64,000 bases of DNA, taken from contig JAJCYH010000032.1 of NCBI GenBank assembly GCA_029262995.1, positions 1 through 64,000 on the forward strand, in the 5' to 3' direction. A model generated the notes under the pieces. It saw nothing but the letters and a program-made list of their open reading frames with translations, did no database searches and had not been told where the DNA came from. The stretch's first letter is position 1, and each line of letters starts with the position of its first letter. Made by a program: the position numbers and the translations under genes. This stretch comes from Saprospiraceae bacterium. GTDB taxonomy: Bacteria; Bacteroidota; Bacteroidia; Chitinophagales; Saprospiraceae. Of the stretch, positions 1-9,610 are shown piece after piece.

Positions 1-84
1 GGGTGGTCAATTTGACCGGATTTTGCACCTATTGGTGATTCAAAAAAAAAACGCCGACAGAGTACTGTCCGAGTTTCTGAAAAG

Positions 85-157
85 TGATCGCTCTGGGGCT
101 CGAACCCAGGACCCACGCCTTAAAAGGGCGTTGCTCTACCAGCTGAGCTAAGCGATC
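85..157 (-). tRNA. tRNA-Lys (anticodon UUU)
   Basis: A complete 73-nt cloverleaf can be folded on the minus strand. It has a 7-bp acceptor stem (GATCGCT/AGCGATC) with discriminator A, a D arm starting GCTCAGCTGG, an anticodon stem ACGCC/GGCGT with loop CTTTTAA (anticodon TTT), and a T arm CTGGG/CCCAG with loop TTCGAGC. CCA is not encoded. Nothing else is recognisable between base 1 and this gene. Confidence 0.97.
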
Positions 158-257
158 TCAATTAAATTTTTAACTCCTTTCTTAAAAGGAAGTGCAAAGA
201 TATGTTCAATTTTTTATGAAGCAAATTGAAAAGCACTTTTATTTATAAAAATTATTA

Positions 258-3200
258 TTAATCAAATTTGATAAAATCCAGTTTGCCTGAGTTTTTAACA
301 ACCATAAGATGAATTTGGCTTTGGTAATCAAACAATTGTATCTGTTTTACATCTCCATTTAATAGTAGTCCTGAGTTATCCCATTCCTTAAATGACCCAG
401 TACCATCTCCCAATAGCACAAATCCTTTGGAAGCATCATATCTTACCGTTTCAACTTCAGCATCATAAATGTTTCCAGCGCCAATGATGTCAAGATGACC
501 GTCATTGTTAATATCTTTGATAATTGTGCTTAGAATTGGACCATATTGAGCCGTAATCGGTAGACTTAATTTGTCGAATGAACCAGATTCATTGGAAAGT
601 AAAACTATTGATTCAAAATTGTTAACCGTATAGTGTAATGCTTCTTTAATTTTGTCTTCACCATAGATACCTTCTAGGTCAGATTCGGCGAAAGATTTGA
701 AATTTGGAAACTTAGCTTTGATAAAGGGCATTTGTTGTGACGAGCATTCTCTTCCTCTCACAGGCAATAACTTCCCATTGTTCTCTTTACTTAAGACAAT
801 ATCAAGATTACCAGAAGCATCGAAATCATTGCAGAACACATGAAAAATTTTGTCTTTTTTAGCACCAAATTTATTGTTTAACCCTAAGTTTCCGAGAACG
901 AAATCAGGCTTATTATCATTATTAAAGTCACCAGAATTAATAGAATACCACCATCCTTTGCCTGAAATATTAGCATATTCCTTCTTGGTAAAGCTATTGT
1001 TGTCATTTACGAATATTGTCAATCCCATCCATTCGCCGACGATTAATAGATCCAAATCCTTGTCATTATCGTAATCCGAAAAGATTGCATCTGTTACCAA
1101 TCCTATTTCGGAAAGTCCTTTTGCAACTTGATTGCTAACATTAACAAAACGACCATTGTCATTGCGTAATATATTTGAAGAAGCTGGTAATGGGTATTTC
1201 CCAGGAACAATTCTTCCCGCAACAAACAAGTCTTCATCTCCATCATTATCATAATCTGCTTTGATTACTTTGTAGCCACTACTCTTTATTGACGGAATCG
1301 ATACAGGCGAATTAGAGAAATTTCCTTTACCATCATTGATGTAATAACGATCTAATAACTGATCAGAATTTTCAGAACTTTCATTTCCTCCGCTTACTAC
1401 ATACAGATCTAAGTCTCCATCTAAATCTCCATCTATAAACACACTGCCTAAATCTTCAAATGACTTGTCATCTTCCCAGGTATTGCTACTGCTATTAACA
1501 AATTCACCATTAGCTTTTTGCAGCATAAGCAATGCAGGCATATCTTTACTTCCAGAAATGAAAATGTCATCAAAACCATTACCGTCAACATCAGCAATAC
1601 TAGAATATGGCCCAAGACTAGAATATTTCTGAGGCAGCAAAATCTCTCGACTAAAATCATCGAATTTATTTTCCGTATGTGTGTAATTTACCTTATCGCT
1701 CAATTGTTTATTGCCAACAAATGATTGGTTATTGTCGATATGCTCTTTTTCCGCATTTGAACTTGCATTACCATACTCAACGATTAGTGTGTTTGGCGTT
1801 TTGATTCCTTCAATAGTTTCAGTTTTTCCATCGGGCCATTGCACTTTAAGGCTAACGGGTTCAGTAGAAGTGCTAAGACCAAAAATGATTTCATCAGCAA
1901 CTGAAGATTGATAGCCTCTATTTAAAAAATGCTGATGGTATTGTGTGCCATTTGGACCTTCAAGTTCCAAAATTGTACCTAGTCCTGACTTGTTAGCGGG
2001 TGGACCATTAAGCTTTACCTTTAAATAAGACTTATTAGTGAGGTTTTCATATAAGGAAGCGTAATCTCCTAAGTTATTAAGTACTATATCTAAATCACCA
2101 TCATTGTCTAGATCTCCATATGAAGCTCCATTGGAGTTGATATGTTCGGTCAGTCCCCAATCAGTGGTGACATTTTTGAATTGTGTTGAACCCTGATTTT
2201 CAAATAGGTAGTTCTTCACCTTTCTCGAAGGAATAATGTCAAATAATTCTTCAATATTTATTGGCCCTTGCGCCGCCCTTTCTTCTAAGGCACTCTTAAA
2301 GTCATTATCGGTCATATCCCTTTTGATTCCATTAGTAATAAAAAGATCCTTTAAACCGTCGTTGTTGAAGTCAGCCAATAAGGGAGCCCAACTCCAATCT
2401 GTATTGGCAACACCAGAGGCATAAGCAATATCGCTATATGCACCATTACCTCTATTTAATTGCATTACATTGGTCATATATTGATAATGATTGCCTAGCT
2501 CAACCAATAGATTAAACTGTGGGGTACTCATTCCAGCCATTAACCTTTTGTTGGAAACATGATCTTCTGAAATCATATCCACAACCATTAAATCCATTTT
2601 GGAATCATTGTTAATGTCCGCGACATCTGAACCCATGCTGAAAAAAGGAGTGTGATCAAAAATTGTATGAATTTCGTTTTTAAATCCACCATTTTGATCA
2701 TTTATCATTAACTGGTCTCCATAAATAAAGTCATTGCAAACATAAATATCTAACCACCCATCATTGTTGAAATCCTGAATGGCAGCACTTAATCCCCAAG
2801 TTTTATTTTCAACACCTGAGGCATTACTGACATCAGTAAATCTTTGTCCATCATTGCGATACAATTTGTCTGATGCAAAGGGTTCAATAATATGTTGGGT
2901 ATTAGTATTGTACCTGATTGTGTTTGTAAAATCCACACGATGATTAACCAAATACATGTCTAGATCTAAGTCGTTATCATAATCAAAGAAATAGGCTTGC
3001 GTTGAATAGGCGGGATCATCAAGCCCATATTGTGCACCCATCTCTTTAAATGATTTACCTTCTTGATTGATATATAATTTGTTTTTACGCAATTCCTGAT
3101 TGTTCATCATGGCTGATTTACATACATAGATATCAAGCCATCCATCATTATTAATGTCTATCATTGATACTCCAGTGGACCATCCCATGTTATCTTCTAC

Positions 3201-3629
3201 ACCGAATTCCTTTGTAACATCTTCAAACTTCAATTTGCCTTTGTTAAGATATAGTTTATTGGAACCTTGGTTGGAACTGAAGTATATATCCTTAAGACCA
3301 TCATTATTGATGTCACCTATTGCGACACCACCACCATTGTAGATATATATGTAGTTAAAGAAATTAAAAACATTGTTCTCTATAACCTCATTTCTGAATT
3401 TGATATTACTCTCTGTTATAGGTATGTTTTTGAACTTAGTAGGAATTTCATTAATTTCTGTCTTTTCGACTTGACATCCGAATACAGACAATATACCCGA
3501 GACTAATATTAAAATAAACAAATTCTGATTGTATCTAGAATAATTCGATTCCACCTTTTTATATTTTGCTTGGCTCAAATTTAGTAAGCTTTTAGCAGTC
3601 TTTACTGTTTTGGATAAAACAATAGACAT
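258..3629 (-). CDS. FG-GAP/VCBS-repeat lipoprotein with ASPIC/UnbV domain
   Basis: Large cell-surface protein of about 1123 residues. Calcium-binding FG-GAP/VCBS blades recur throughout, with many motifs such as DINNDGLKDIYFSS and DLDNDGDLDIVLNN, so a beta-propeller is expected. An ASPIC/UnbV domain lies at about residues 535-615 (SGLGTILELEGPNG onward). The hydrophobic stretch LFILILVSGILSVFGC ends in a lipobox-like Cys, which predicts an outer-membrane lipoprotein. About 35 charged residues precede that stretch if the ATG at 3629 is used; a GTG about 26 codons in would give a normal-length lipoprotein signal, so the start is uncertain. It is divergent from the gene at 3680 with a 50-bp gap. 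The family is common in Bacteroidota and its substrate is unknown. Confidence 0.9.
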   Translation of the reverse strand: MSIVLSKTVKTAKSLLNLSQAKYKKVESNYSRYNQNLFILILVSGILSVFGCQVEKTEINEIPTKFKNIPITESNIKFRNEVIENNVFNFFNYIYIYNGGGVAIGDINNDGLKDIYFSSNQGSNKLYLNKGKLKFEDVTKEFGVEDNMGWSTGVSMIDINNDGWLDIYVCKSAMMNNQELRKNKLYINQEGKSFKEMGAQYGLDDPAYSTQAYFFDYDNDLDLDMYLVNHRVDFTNTIRYNTNTQHIIEPFASDKLYRNDGQRFTDVSNASGVENKTWGLSAAIQDFNNDGWLDIYVCNDFIYGDQLMINDQNGGFKNEIHTIFDHTPFFSMGSDVADINNDSKMDLMVVDMISEDHVSNKRLMAGMSTPQFNLLVELGNHYQYMTNVMQLNRGNGAYSDIAYASGVANTDWSWAPLLADFNNDGLKDLFITNGIKRDMTDNDFKSALEERAAQGPINIEELFDIIPSRKVKNYLFENQGSTQFKNVTTDWGLTEHINSNGASYGDLDNDGDLDIVLNNLGDYASLYENLTNKSYLKVKLNGPPANKSGLGTILELEGPNGTQYHQHFLNRGYQSSVADEIIFGLSTSTEPVSLKVQWPDGKTETIEGIKTPNTLIVEYGNASSNAEKEHIDNNQSFVGNKQLSDKVNYTHTENKFDDFSREILLPQKYSSLGPYSSIADVDGNGFDDIFISGSKDMPALLMLQKANGEFVNSSSNTWEDDKSFEDLGSVFIDGDLDGDLDLYVVSGGNESSENSDQLLDRYYINDGKGNFSNSPVSIPSIKSSGYKVIKADYDNDGDEDLFVAGRIVPGKYPLPASSNILRNDNGRFVNVSNQVAKGLSEIGLVTDAIFSDYDNDKDLDLLIVGEWMGLTIFVNDNNSFTKKEYANISGKGWWYSINSGDFNNDNKPDFVLGNLGLNNKFGAKKDKIFHVFCNDFDASGNLDIVLSKENNGKLLPVRGRECSSQQMPFIKAKFPNFKSFAESDLEGIYGEDKIKEALHYTVNNFESIVLLSNESGSFDKLSLPITAQYGPILSTIIKDINNDGHLDIIGAGNIYDAEVETVRYDASKGFVLLGDGTGSFKEWDNSGLLLNGDVKQIQLFDYQSQIHLMVVKNSGKLDFIKFD

Positions 3630-3679
3630 ACAAATCTTTACTTTTATGGTTTATTTAAAGAAAAAGGCAAATCACAGTA

Positions 3680-4249
3680 ATGGATAATCAGAATAAGTCA
3701 AAAGTGAAGGAGTCGGGCAAACTGTCTAGGAATGTTCTTAATATCATCCGTACAACGATGCGAAACAATATAGAATTAACGCATATAGCTGATAATAAGG
3801 CCAATGTGCTTCTTAGTCTTAATGCTTTGATGTTGACATTTCTTGTGCCAATAGTCGTGGCCAATTTTGGTTTTATTGAAACGATGAGGCTAGGTGTTTC
3901 AATCGGTTTATTAGTAACGACATGCCTTATAACGATTTATCTTTCTGCATTAGCTTTAACACCAACAGACTTCAAAAAACTTGAAAAAGAAAGAGGGGGA
4001 GACCGTTTTTCAAGTCCTTTCTTCTATGGAAATTACCATAAACTTAGTCCTGAAGAGTTTGAAGAGCGCATTGGCATAGCTTTAAATAGTGATGCGGCTG
4101 TCAAAAAACATATCGTTCAGGATCTATATTATATTGGAGCACGGCTTGGGCAAAAAATGGGTCTCATTCGATTGGCATTTCATTTATTTATGACTGGATT
4201 GATTGTTTCTGTCCTGGTAGCAGCATTCACAATGCTGATAATTAATTAA
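3680..4249 (+). CDS. Pycsar-effector-like membrane protein (DUF5706/PycTM family)
   Basis: Protein of 189 residues. A soluble N-terminal helix carries the signature HIADNKANVLLSLNA (about residues 35-49). Two membrane helices follow at about 49-90, then a cytoplasmic loop with FFYGNYHKLSPEEFEE and DLYYIGARLGQKMGLIRLAF, and a last membrane helix near 165-188. These landmarks match the transmembrane domain called Pycsar effector (PycTM, DUF5706), which in many Bacteroidota is fused behind an HD phosphohydrolase. Here no HD domain is present, and no pyrimidine cyclase is encoded in the surrounding 12 kb. The next gene, a phosphatase/kinase-like fusion, starts only 8 bp downstream, so co-transcription is very likely. 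The family assignment rests on recognised motifs; an antiphage role is inference only. Confidence 0.75.
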   Translation: MDNQNKSKVKESGKLSRNVLNIIRTTMRNNIELTHIADNKANVLLSLNALMLTFLVPIVVANFGFIETMRLGVSIGLLVTTCLITIYLSALALTPTDFKKLEKERGGDRFSSPFFYGNYHKLSPEEFEERIGIALNSDAAVKKHIVQDLYYIGARLGQKMGLIRLAFHLFMTGLIVSVLVAAFTMLIIN

Positions 4250-4257
4250 GGAATCTT

Positions 4258-6306
4258 ATGGTTTTAAGGCACTATATAATGCTTTGTATGTTTTTCTGCT
4301 TATTAGTAGGACCTTCGTATGGTCAGAACAAAAGAAAGGTTTATGATGGTCCTTATATAGAAATCCAAAACAACCAATACATGGTGTCATGGATTGAAAA
4401 AGGCAAATATAGAAGCAAAAAGATTCCTATTAACAATGCTGAAATTTTCAAGGAGGAATTCTTACCTGAGGTCAATTTAAAAGATTTAAGCTTTACTAAG
4501 GATAGTGTATTTCAATATAGAAAGGTAAACAAGTTTGCAGCGATAAGTGATATTCATGGACAGTATGATCTCATGCGTTCTTTGTTGATTACACATGGAA
4601 TCGTTGACGAGCAAAATGAATGGACATATGGAGATGGACACCTGGTAATAGTAGGAGATGTTTTTGATAGGGGAGGAAAGGTAACTGAGTGCTTATGGTT
4701 TATATTTGAACTTGAGAAGAAAGCTAAAAAGAAGGGAGGTAGGGTGCATATGCTATTAGGAAATCATGAATTGATGGTTTTGCATGGAGATTATAGATAC
4801 CTTAACCCCAAATATCTTTATATCGGAGGGTATCTTGATCGTGCTTATTCAGAAATGTTTTCTGACCAAACGATTCTTGGATCATGGTTAAGGTCAAAAA
4901 AAGTTACGATTAGTATCAATGATTTTGTTTTTGTACATGGAGGATTTTCTAAAGGTGTTTTGGAAAGAGAAAGTTCTCTTATGAAGATCAATTCTATTTT
5001 TACGGATCAGATCATTCCAGATAGATATATTCAAAAAAGGGAAGGCAGTTTAATTTCTGAGCTTTACTTTGAAAATGGTCCATTATGGTACAGAGGATAT
5101 GCGGAACCTAATAACTTTGACATTAAACAAGCCGAACAGCTGCTTGAGATTTTAAATAAAGAAAGCATTATAATAGGCCATACTTCAATGCCTCAGATTT
5201 TTTCTTTATTTGGCAATAGCATTATATTAATTGATAGCAGTATAAAATTTGGAAAGACAGGCCAGTTATTATTGTACGAAAATGACCTCCTTTATCGAGG
5301 CAAATACAATGGTGACAGAGAATTGCTGAGTTCAGAAGACTATAAAACACAGAAGACATCATTGTTTGATTACATCGCAGATGTCATTGGAGAGGATGTT
5401 AAAATTAGAATTAAAACAGAGTTTGATACTTTATTGGCCAACAAGCAGGATGAAGAATACTATGATGCTGAATATACGCTTTTTGATAGTGGGGAAGAGC
5501 TTCATACCATAGAGACACGCATTCGAACAAGAGGTAATATGCGTAAAAAATTATGTGAATTACCACCGCTAAAACTAGATTTCAATAAGACAACACTCAA
5601 GAAAATGGGGTTTTCTTATTTTGACAAGATTAAATTGGTTCTACAGTGCTTGGATGGTAACGAAAACGCATTTTATACTCAAAAAGAGCATTTAATATAT
5701 CAACTTTACAGAGCGATTGACACACTAGGCTATAGATGTAAATTGGCAGAAATAGAAATTGTAACACCTGGTGATTCTATCTATAAGTTTCAAGGTTTTG
5801 TACTGGAGGACGAAAATCAGTTGGCAGAAAGGGCAAATGGAGAAATTGTTGAAAAGGGTATTATTAGAGCAGAAGGCCTAGATAGAAATTCTTACTTGAT
5901 CGTTGCTTTCTTTCAATTTATGATTGGCAATAATGATTGGTCCATTTCTGGTAGACATAATATCAAGACAATCAAATTACCATTCAAAGATCGGCTGGTT
6001 GCAGTACCTTACGATTTTGATTATTCCGGTATTGTAAATCAACGGTACAGTACCCCAGAGGATCAATTTCCTAGAATGGATTTGAGTATGAGGAAATTGC
6101 GATTACAATCGATCGGTAAAGAAGAATCAGATTGGATCATATCCTTCTATAATGAAAAGAAATCCCAATTGATCGAAATTTGTGAAATGGCAACTTACTT
6201 ACAACCAGAGGAGAGAAAATCATTTCAAAAATCTATTGAAGATTTTTATAAAATAATAAATAGCAGAAAACAAAGAAGAATCTATTGGCCACCGAAATTG
6301 CATTAA
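4258..6306 (+). CDS. Secreted PPP-type phosphoesterase fused to a CotH-like kinase-related domain
   Basis: Protein of 682 residues with a Sec signal peptide (residues 1-22, ending PSYGQ). Residues about 90-345 form a calcineurin-like/PPP phosphatase with all metal-site motifs: DIHG (98-101), GDVFDRG (133-139), GNHE (168-171), VHGG (226-229) and IIGHT (305-309). After a linker, residues about 370-670 resemble a secreted Bacteroidota family related to CotH/HipA-like kinases: RTRGNMRKKLCELPPLKLDF (about 423-442), FMIGNNDWS (554-562) and VPYDFDYSG (583-591). The Asn/Asp residues there are candidate nucleotide and metal ligands. It probably acts outside the cytoplasm. The start ATG lies 8 bp behind the Pycsar-like gene. 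The phosphatase call is firm; the kinase-like call is tentative. Confidence 0.8.
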   Translation: MVLRHYIMLCMFFCLLVGPSYGQNKRKVYDGPYIEIQNNQYMVSWIEKGKYRSKKIPINNAEIFKEEFLPEVNLKDLSFTKDSVFQYRKVNKFAAISDIHGQYDLMRSLLITHGIVDEQNEWTYGDGHLVIVGDVFDRGGKVTECLWFIFELEKKAKKKGGRVHMLLGNHELMVLHGDYRYLNPKYLYIGGYLDRAYSEMFSDQTILGSWLRSKKVTISINDFVFVHGGFSKGVLERESSLMKINSIFTDQIIPDRYIQKREGSLISELYFENGPLWYRGYAEPNNFDIKQAEQLLEILNKESIIIGHTSMPQIFSLFGNSIILIDSSIKFGKTGQLLLYENDLLYRGKYNGDRELLSSEDYKTQKTSLFDYIADVIGEDVKIRIKTEFDTLLANKQDEEYYDAEYTLFDSGEELHTIETRIRTRGNMRKKLCELPPLKLDFNKTTLKKMGFSYFDKIKLVLQCLDGNENAFYTQKEHLIYQLYRAIDTLGYRCKLAEIEIVTPGDSIYKFQGFVLEDENQLAERANGEIVEKGIIRAEGLDRNSYLIVAFFQFMIGNNDWSISGRHNIKTIKLPFKDRLVAVPYDFDYSGIVNQRYSTPEDQFPRMDLSMRKLRLQSIGKEESDWIISFYNEKKSQLIEICEMATYLQPEERKSFQKSIEDFYKIINSRKQRRIYWPPKLH

Positions 6307-6344
6307 TTGAATCTGCTTTCCGTAGTTTTATATTTTAATTACCA

Positions 6345-7127
6345 ATGCTTATGAACCCTCAATATTACGCTCAACGATTAAGAGATGCACATGACTCTAA
6401 ATCACCCATTGAACCTATCAGCAATGCTATTGGTGCAGATAATGCTGAATTGGCCTATGAAATTCAAAATATTAATACACAAATAAGAATAAATAAGGGG
6501 GCAAGGGTTGTTGGAAAAAAAATAGGATTGACCTCTTTTGAAGTTCAACGACAAATAGGTGTTGATCAACCGGATTATGGCGTACTATTTCATGATATGG
6601 AAATATTGAATGGACAATCCATCTCATATAGCAAATTGCTTCAACCTAAAGCAGAAGCTGAAATTGCTTTCATCTTAGACAAAACATTGGATCAAGAGGA
6701 TATGACGATTGTTGAAGTAATGAAATCTATCGAATTTGTACTGCCAGCTATTGAAATTCCAGGAAGCAGAATAGCAGATTGGAACATCAAACTTTCAGAT
6801 ACGATAGCGGACAATGCTTCTGCAAGTCACTATGTCTTGGGGAGCTCACCCAAATTATTGTCTTCCATTGATATTGTACATTGTGAGATGAAAATGTTGA
6901 TCAATGGTGAAATAGTTTCAATTGGTAAAGGTTCTTCATGCCTAGGCTCTCCATTAAATGCTACACTATGGCTTGCTAATAAAATGCTTGAAATGGGCAA
7001 CCCATTGAGGAAAGGTGATATAATACTATCAGGTGCATTAGGTAAATTTGCTGACCTTAGTGCTGGCGATAAAGTAGAGGCGCACATAGAAGGACTTGGT
7101 TCCGTCTATGTAGCTATAGATGATTAA
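6345..7127 (+). CDS. 2-keto-4-pentenoate hydratase/fumarylacetoacetate hydrolase-family protein (MhpD-like)
   Basis: Soluble enzyme of about 260 residues with the features of the MhpD/FAH fold: an N-terminal helical part, VVGKKIGLTS (about residues 55-64), QPKAEAEIAF with the metal-binding Glu pair (about 100-109), a central AIEIPGSRIADW, and KGDIILSGALGKF near the C terminus. These enzymes hydrate 2-hydroxypenta-2,4-dienoate or decarboxylate related 2-oxo acids in meta-cleavage pathways. No other ring-cleavage gene is nearby, so the substrate is not settled. Either of two Met codons (6345 or 6351) could be the start. The aminotransferase gene follows after 24 bp. Confidence 0.82.
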   Translation: MLMNPQYYAQRLRDAHDSKSPIEPISNAIGADNAELAYEIQNINTQIRINKGARVVGKKIGLTSFEVQRQIGVDQPDYGVLFHDMEILNGQSISYSKLLQPKAEAEIAFILDKTLDQEDMTIVEVMKSIEFVLPAIEIPGSRIADWNIKLSDTIADNASASHYVLGSSPKLLSSIDIVHCEMKMLINGEIVSIGKGSSCLGSPLNATLWLANKMLEMGNPLRKGDIILSGALGKFADLSAGDKVEAHIEGLGSVYVAIDD

Positions 7128-7151
7128 TGCAAGCAACTTAAATTATGTAAT

Positions 7152-8297
7152 GTGATCAAATTCAATTCTAAACTAGGAGCATCTGAGTTGTCCATTTTTA
7201 CGAAAATGTCAGCGATGGCAACTAAGTATGATGCCATCAACCTTGGACAAGGATTCCCGAATTTCGATTGTGACCCCCATTTGAAATCCTTGATTTCAAA
7301 ATACCTGGATCTGGGGAAGAGTCAATATGCCCTAATGTCTGGCGTTTCAGAACTTAGGTATTCGATTGCAGCAAAATGCAATCAATTGTATCATAGAGAT
7401 TTAAATCCAGATTCAGAAATTACAGTAACTGCAGGCGCCACCCAAGCCATATTTACAGTATTGACTGCCTTTGTTAAAGCTGGCGATGAAGTGATCGTCT
7501 TTGATCCTGCCTATGATTCCTATAAGCCTTGCATAGCGCTTCATGGTGCTAAAACGGTTGTCTATGAATTACAAGCTCCAGACTTTAAAATTGACTGGCA
7601 AAGATTTAAAAGCCTGACGAATAATAAGACAAAAATGGTTATTATAAATAATCCCCATAATCCACTTGGAACCACATATTCAGAAAATGACTTGTTGCAA
7701 CTTCAGGAGATACTCTCAGGAACAGATATTATCGTCCTTAGTGATGAGGTTTATGAACATCTGGTTTTTGACAATTGTTTGCACCACTCGGTTCTCAGTT
7801 ATAATGACCTATTTAATAGAACGCTAAGTGTTTATTCTTTTGGTAAAACATTTCATATTACTGGATGGAAGCTAGGTTATTGCGTTGGACCAGAATATTT
7901 AATGTCGGAATTCAGGAAAGTTCATCAATGGAATGTATTTTCAGTCAATAGCTTTGTTCAATATGCCATCGCTGAATATTTGGGTGATGAATCGAACTAT
8001 CTAACACTCTCCTCTTTTTATGAGAAGAAGAGAAATTTGTTTAACAATGCATTGAAAGGTTCAAGGTGGAAAGCCTTAGCTTGTAAAGGGACCTATTTTC
8101 AATTGTATGATTATTCAGAAATAAGTAATCTTGGTGACACGGAATTTGCAGAATGGCTCGTTAACAAACATGGAATAGCGTCGATTCCAATATCTGTATT
8201 TTTTGAATCCAAGAGACAAGACAATCTGATAAGATTTTGTTTTGCCAAGACAGATGAAGTATTGGTGGAAGCAGCGGAGGTCTTATCAAATATTTAG
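7152..8297 (+). CDS. PLP-dependent aminotransferase class I/II, methionine aminotransferase-like
   Basis: Fold-type I aminotransferase of 381 residues. Visible landmarks are NLGQGFPNFD (about 31-40), the PLP-pocket GATQAIFTV, NNPHNPLGTTY, SDEVYEHLVFD, and the Schiff-base Lys in SFGKTFHITGWKLGY (about 230-244). The sequence most resembles the methionine/kynurenine aminotransferase branch (YbdL-like), which transfers the amino group of Met, Phe or kynurenine to a 2-oxo acid. The start is GTG at 7152: the ATG triplets just upstream run into stops within one codon. It probably shares a transcript with the hydratase gene before it and the permease gene after it. Confidence 0.85.
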   Translation: MIKFNSKLGASELSIFTKMSAMATKYDAINLGQGFPNFDCDPHLKSLISKYLDLGKSQYALMSGVSELRYSIAAKCNQLYHRDLNPDSEITVTAGATQAIFTVLTAFVKAGDEVIVFDPAYDSYKPCIALHGAKTVVYELQAPDFKIDWQRFKSLTNNKTKMVIINNPHNPLGTTYSENDLLQLQEILSGTDIIVLSDEVYEHLVFDNCLHHSVLSYNDLFNRTLSVYSFGKTFHITGWKLGYCVGPEYLMSEFRKVHQWNVFSVNSFVQYAIAEYLGDESNYLTLSSFYEKKRNLFNNALKGSRWKALACKGTYFQLYDYSEISNLGDTEFAEWLVNKHGIASIPISVFFESKRQDNLIRFCFAKTDEVLVEAAEVLSNI

Positions 8298-8332
8298 GCA
8301 GGATTGAGAATGAAATTAACAAAAGGAACACA

Positions 8333-9610
8333 TTGAACTTAGCTTACTATATAGCAAAAAGAATAGCAAAATCTTCCACTTCTGGTAATTCAGGAACAAT
8401 TATCAAGATTGCAATTTTTACGATCTCACTGAGTATTGCTACTATGATTCTGGCAACGGCAGTATTGTACGGTTTTAAGAGTGGTATTTCGGAAAAAGTT
8501 TTTGGCTTTTGGGGGCACATACATATTACGGACACCAAAGTGAATAGAAGTCTGGAATTAAGCCCAATTATTGATTTGCCTGCTTTAAAGAAATCTATCG
8601 CTCAAATAGAATATAAGGACCTTAATCGTCACGGTACCAAAATGGAAAGAACAAGAAATGGCTCAGTCGTAAAGACCATTCATCCTTTTATAATGCTTCC
8701 AGCGATAATCAATCGAAAAAATGATTTGGAAGGTATTATTTTAAAAGGTGTCAATCATGAATACGACTGGAATAATTTTCGGAATTACCTCAAAGAAGGA
8801 CAGTTTCCCAACATCGCTTCTGAAGGTGAAACCAGAGAAATTCTTGTTTCGGAACAAACTGCGAGGCGACTCAGGGTAACGGTGGGAGACAAACTTGTAA
8901 TCTATTTTCTTGAAGAAAAAGAGTCTGTAAAAAAAGCTTTTACAATTTCGGGCATCTATCGTACCGGTCTGGAAGAATATGATGTGAAGTTTGCTTTTGT
9001 AGAAATGTCAATTTTACAAAATGTATTGGAATGGGATCAGTCCCAGGTTGGTGGATTTGAAGTTTTTCTGAAGGATATAGAAAATGTTGAATTAACAGCA
9101 GATTACATTTATAACGAATTGCTTCCACCTAATTTATATGCCCAAACGATACAAGAGAAATTTGATGGTCTCTTTGAATGGATTGAATTACAGGATATGA
9201 ATGCCATTCTGCTATTGCTTCTTATGATGATTGTTGCGATTATTAATATGAGTACTGCTTTACTCATTTTAATTTTAGAACGTTCAAAAATGATTGGTAT
9301 ACTTAAAGCGGTTGGCGCAGGCAATTGGGAGATCAGAAAAATATTTATCTATATTTCCTTATGGATTATGCTGATGGCATTGATCGCAGGAAATATATTA
9401 GGATTAGGTGTAGCATTTCTACAGGAGTGGACAGGAATTTTGAAATTGGATGAGACAAATTATTACCTTTCTGAAGTTCCGATACAGATAAGTTGGATTT
9501 CAATATTATTGGTCAACTTGTCTACTGTATTGGTTAGCTTACTGTTTATGATCATACCTAGTTATTTAATAACACGAATTTCAGTCATCAAGATTCTTCG
9601 ATTTGACTAA
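8333..9610 (+). CDS. FtsX/LolC-LolE-type ABC transporter permease
   Basis: Inner-membrane protein of 425 residues with the MacB/FtsX layout: an N-terminal membrane helix (about 22-48), a large periplasmic domain (about 50-270), then three membrane helices (about 285-315, 335-360 and 385-415), the first followed by LILERSKMIGILKAVGA, the usual coupling segment to the ATPase. The family extracts lipoproteins (LolCE) or transmits signals to periplasmic partners. No ATPase gene is adjacent, as is common for Bacteroidota LolE-like permeases. The start used is TTG at 8333, preceded by AAAAGGAAC; the ATG at 8310 is closed by a stop before it. Confidence 0.82.
   Translation: MNLAYYIAKRIAKSSTSGNSGTIIKIAIFTISLSIATMILATAVLYGFKSGISEKVFGFWGHIHITDTKVNRSLELSPIIDLPALKKSIAQIEYKDLNRHGTKMERTRNGSVVKTIHPFIMLPAIINRKNDLEGIILKGVNHEYDWNNFRNYLKEGQFPNIASEGETREILVSEQTARRLRVTVGDKLVIYFLEEKESVKKAFTISGIYRTGLEEYDVKFAFVEMSILQNVLEWDQSQVGGFEVFLKDIENVELTADYIYNELLPPNLYAQTIQEKFDGLFEWIELQDMNAILLLLLMMIVAIINMSTALLILILERSKMIGILKAVGAGNWEIRKIFIYISLWIMLMALIAGNILGLGVAFLQEWTGILKLDETNYYLSEVPIQISWISILLVNLSTVLVSLLFMIIPSYLITRISVIKILRFD

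Noticed and set aside
3680-6306. Complete Pycsar defence operon
   Set aside because: No adenylate/guanylate-like pyrimidine cyclase is found in the first 12 kb on either strand, so only the effector-like part is supported.
8940-9324. Antisense open frames inside the permease gene
   Set aside because: They are short, overlap a well-supported gene in the other strand and encode no recognisable domain.
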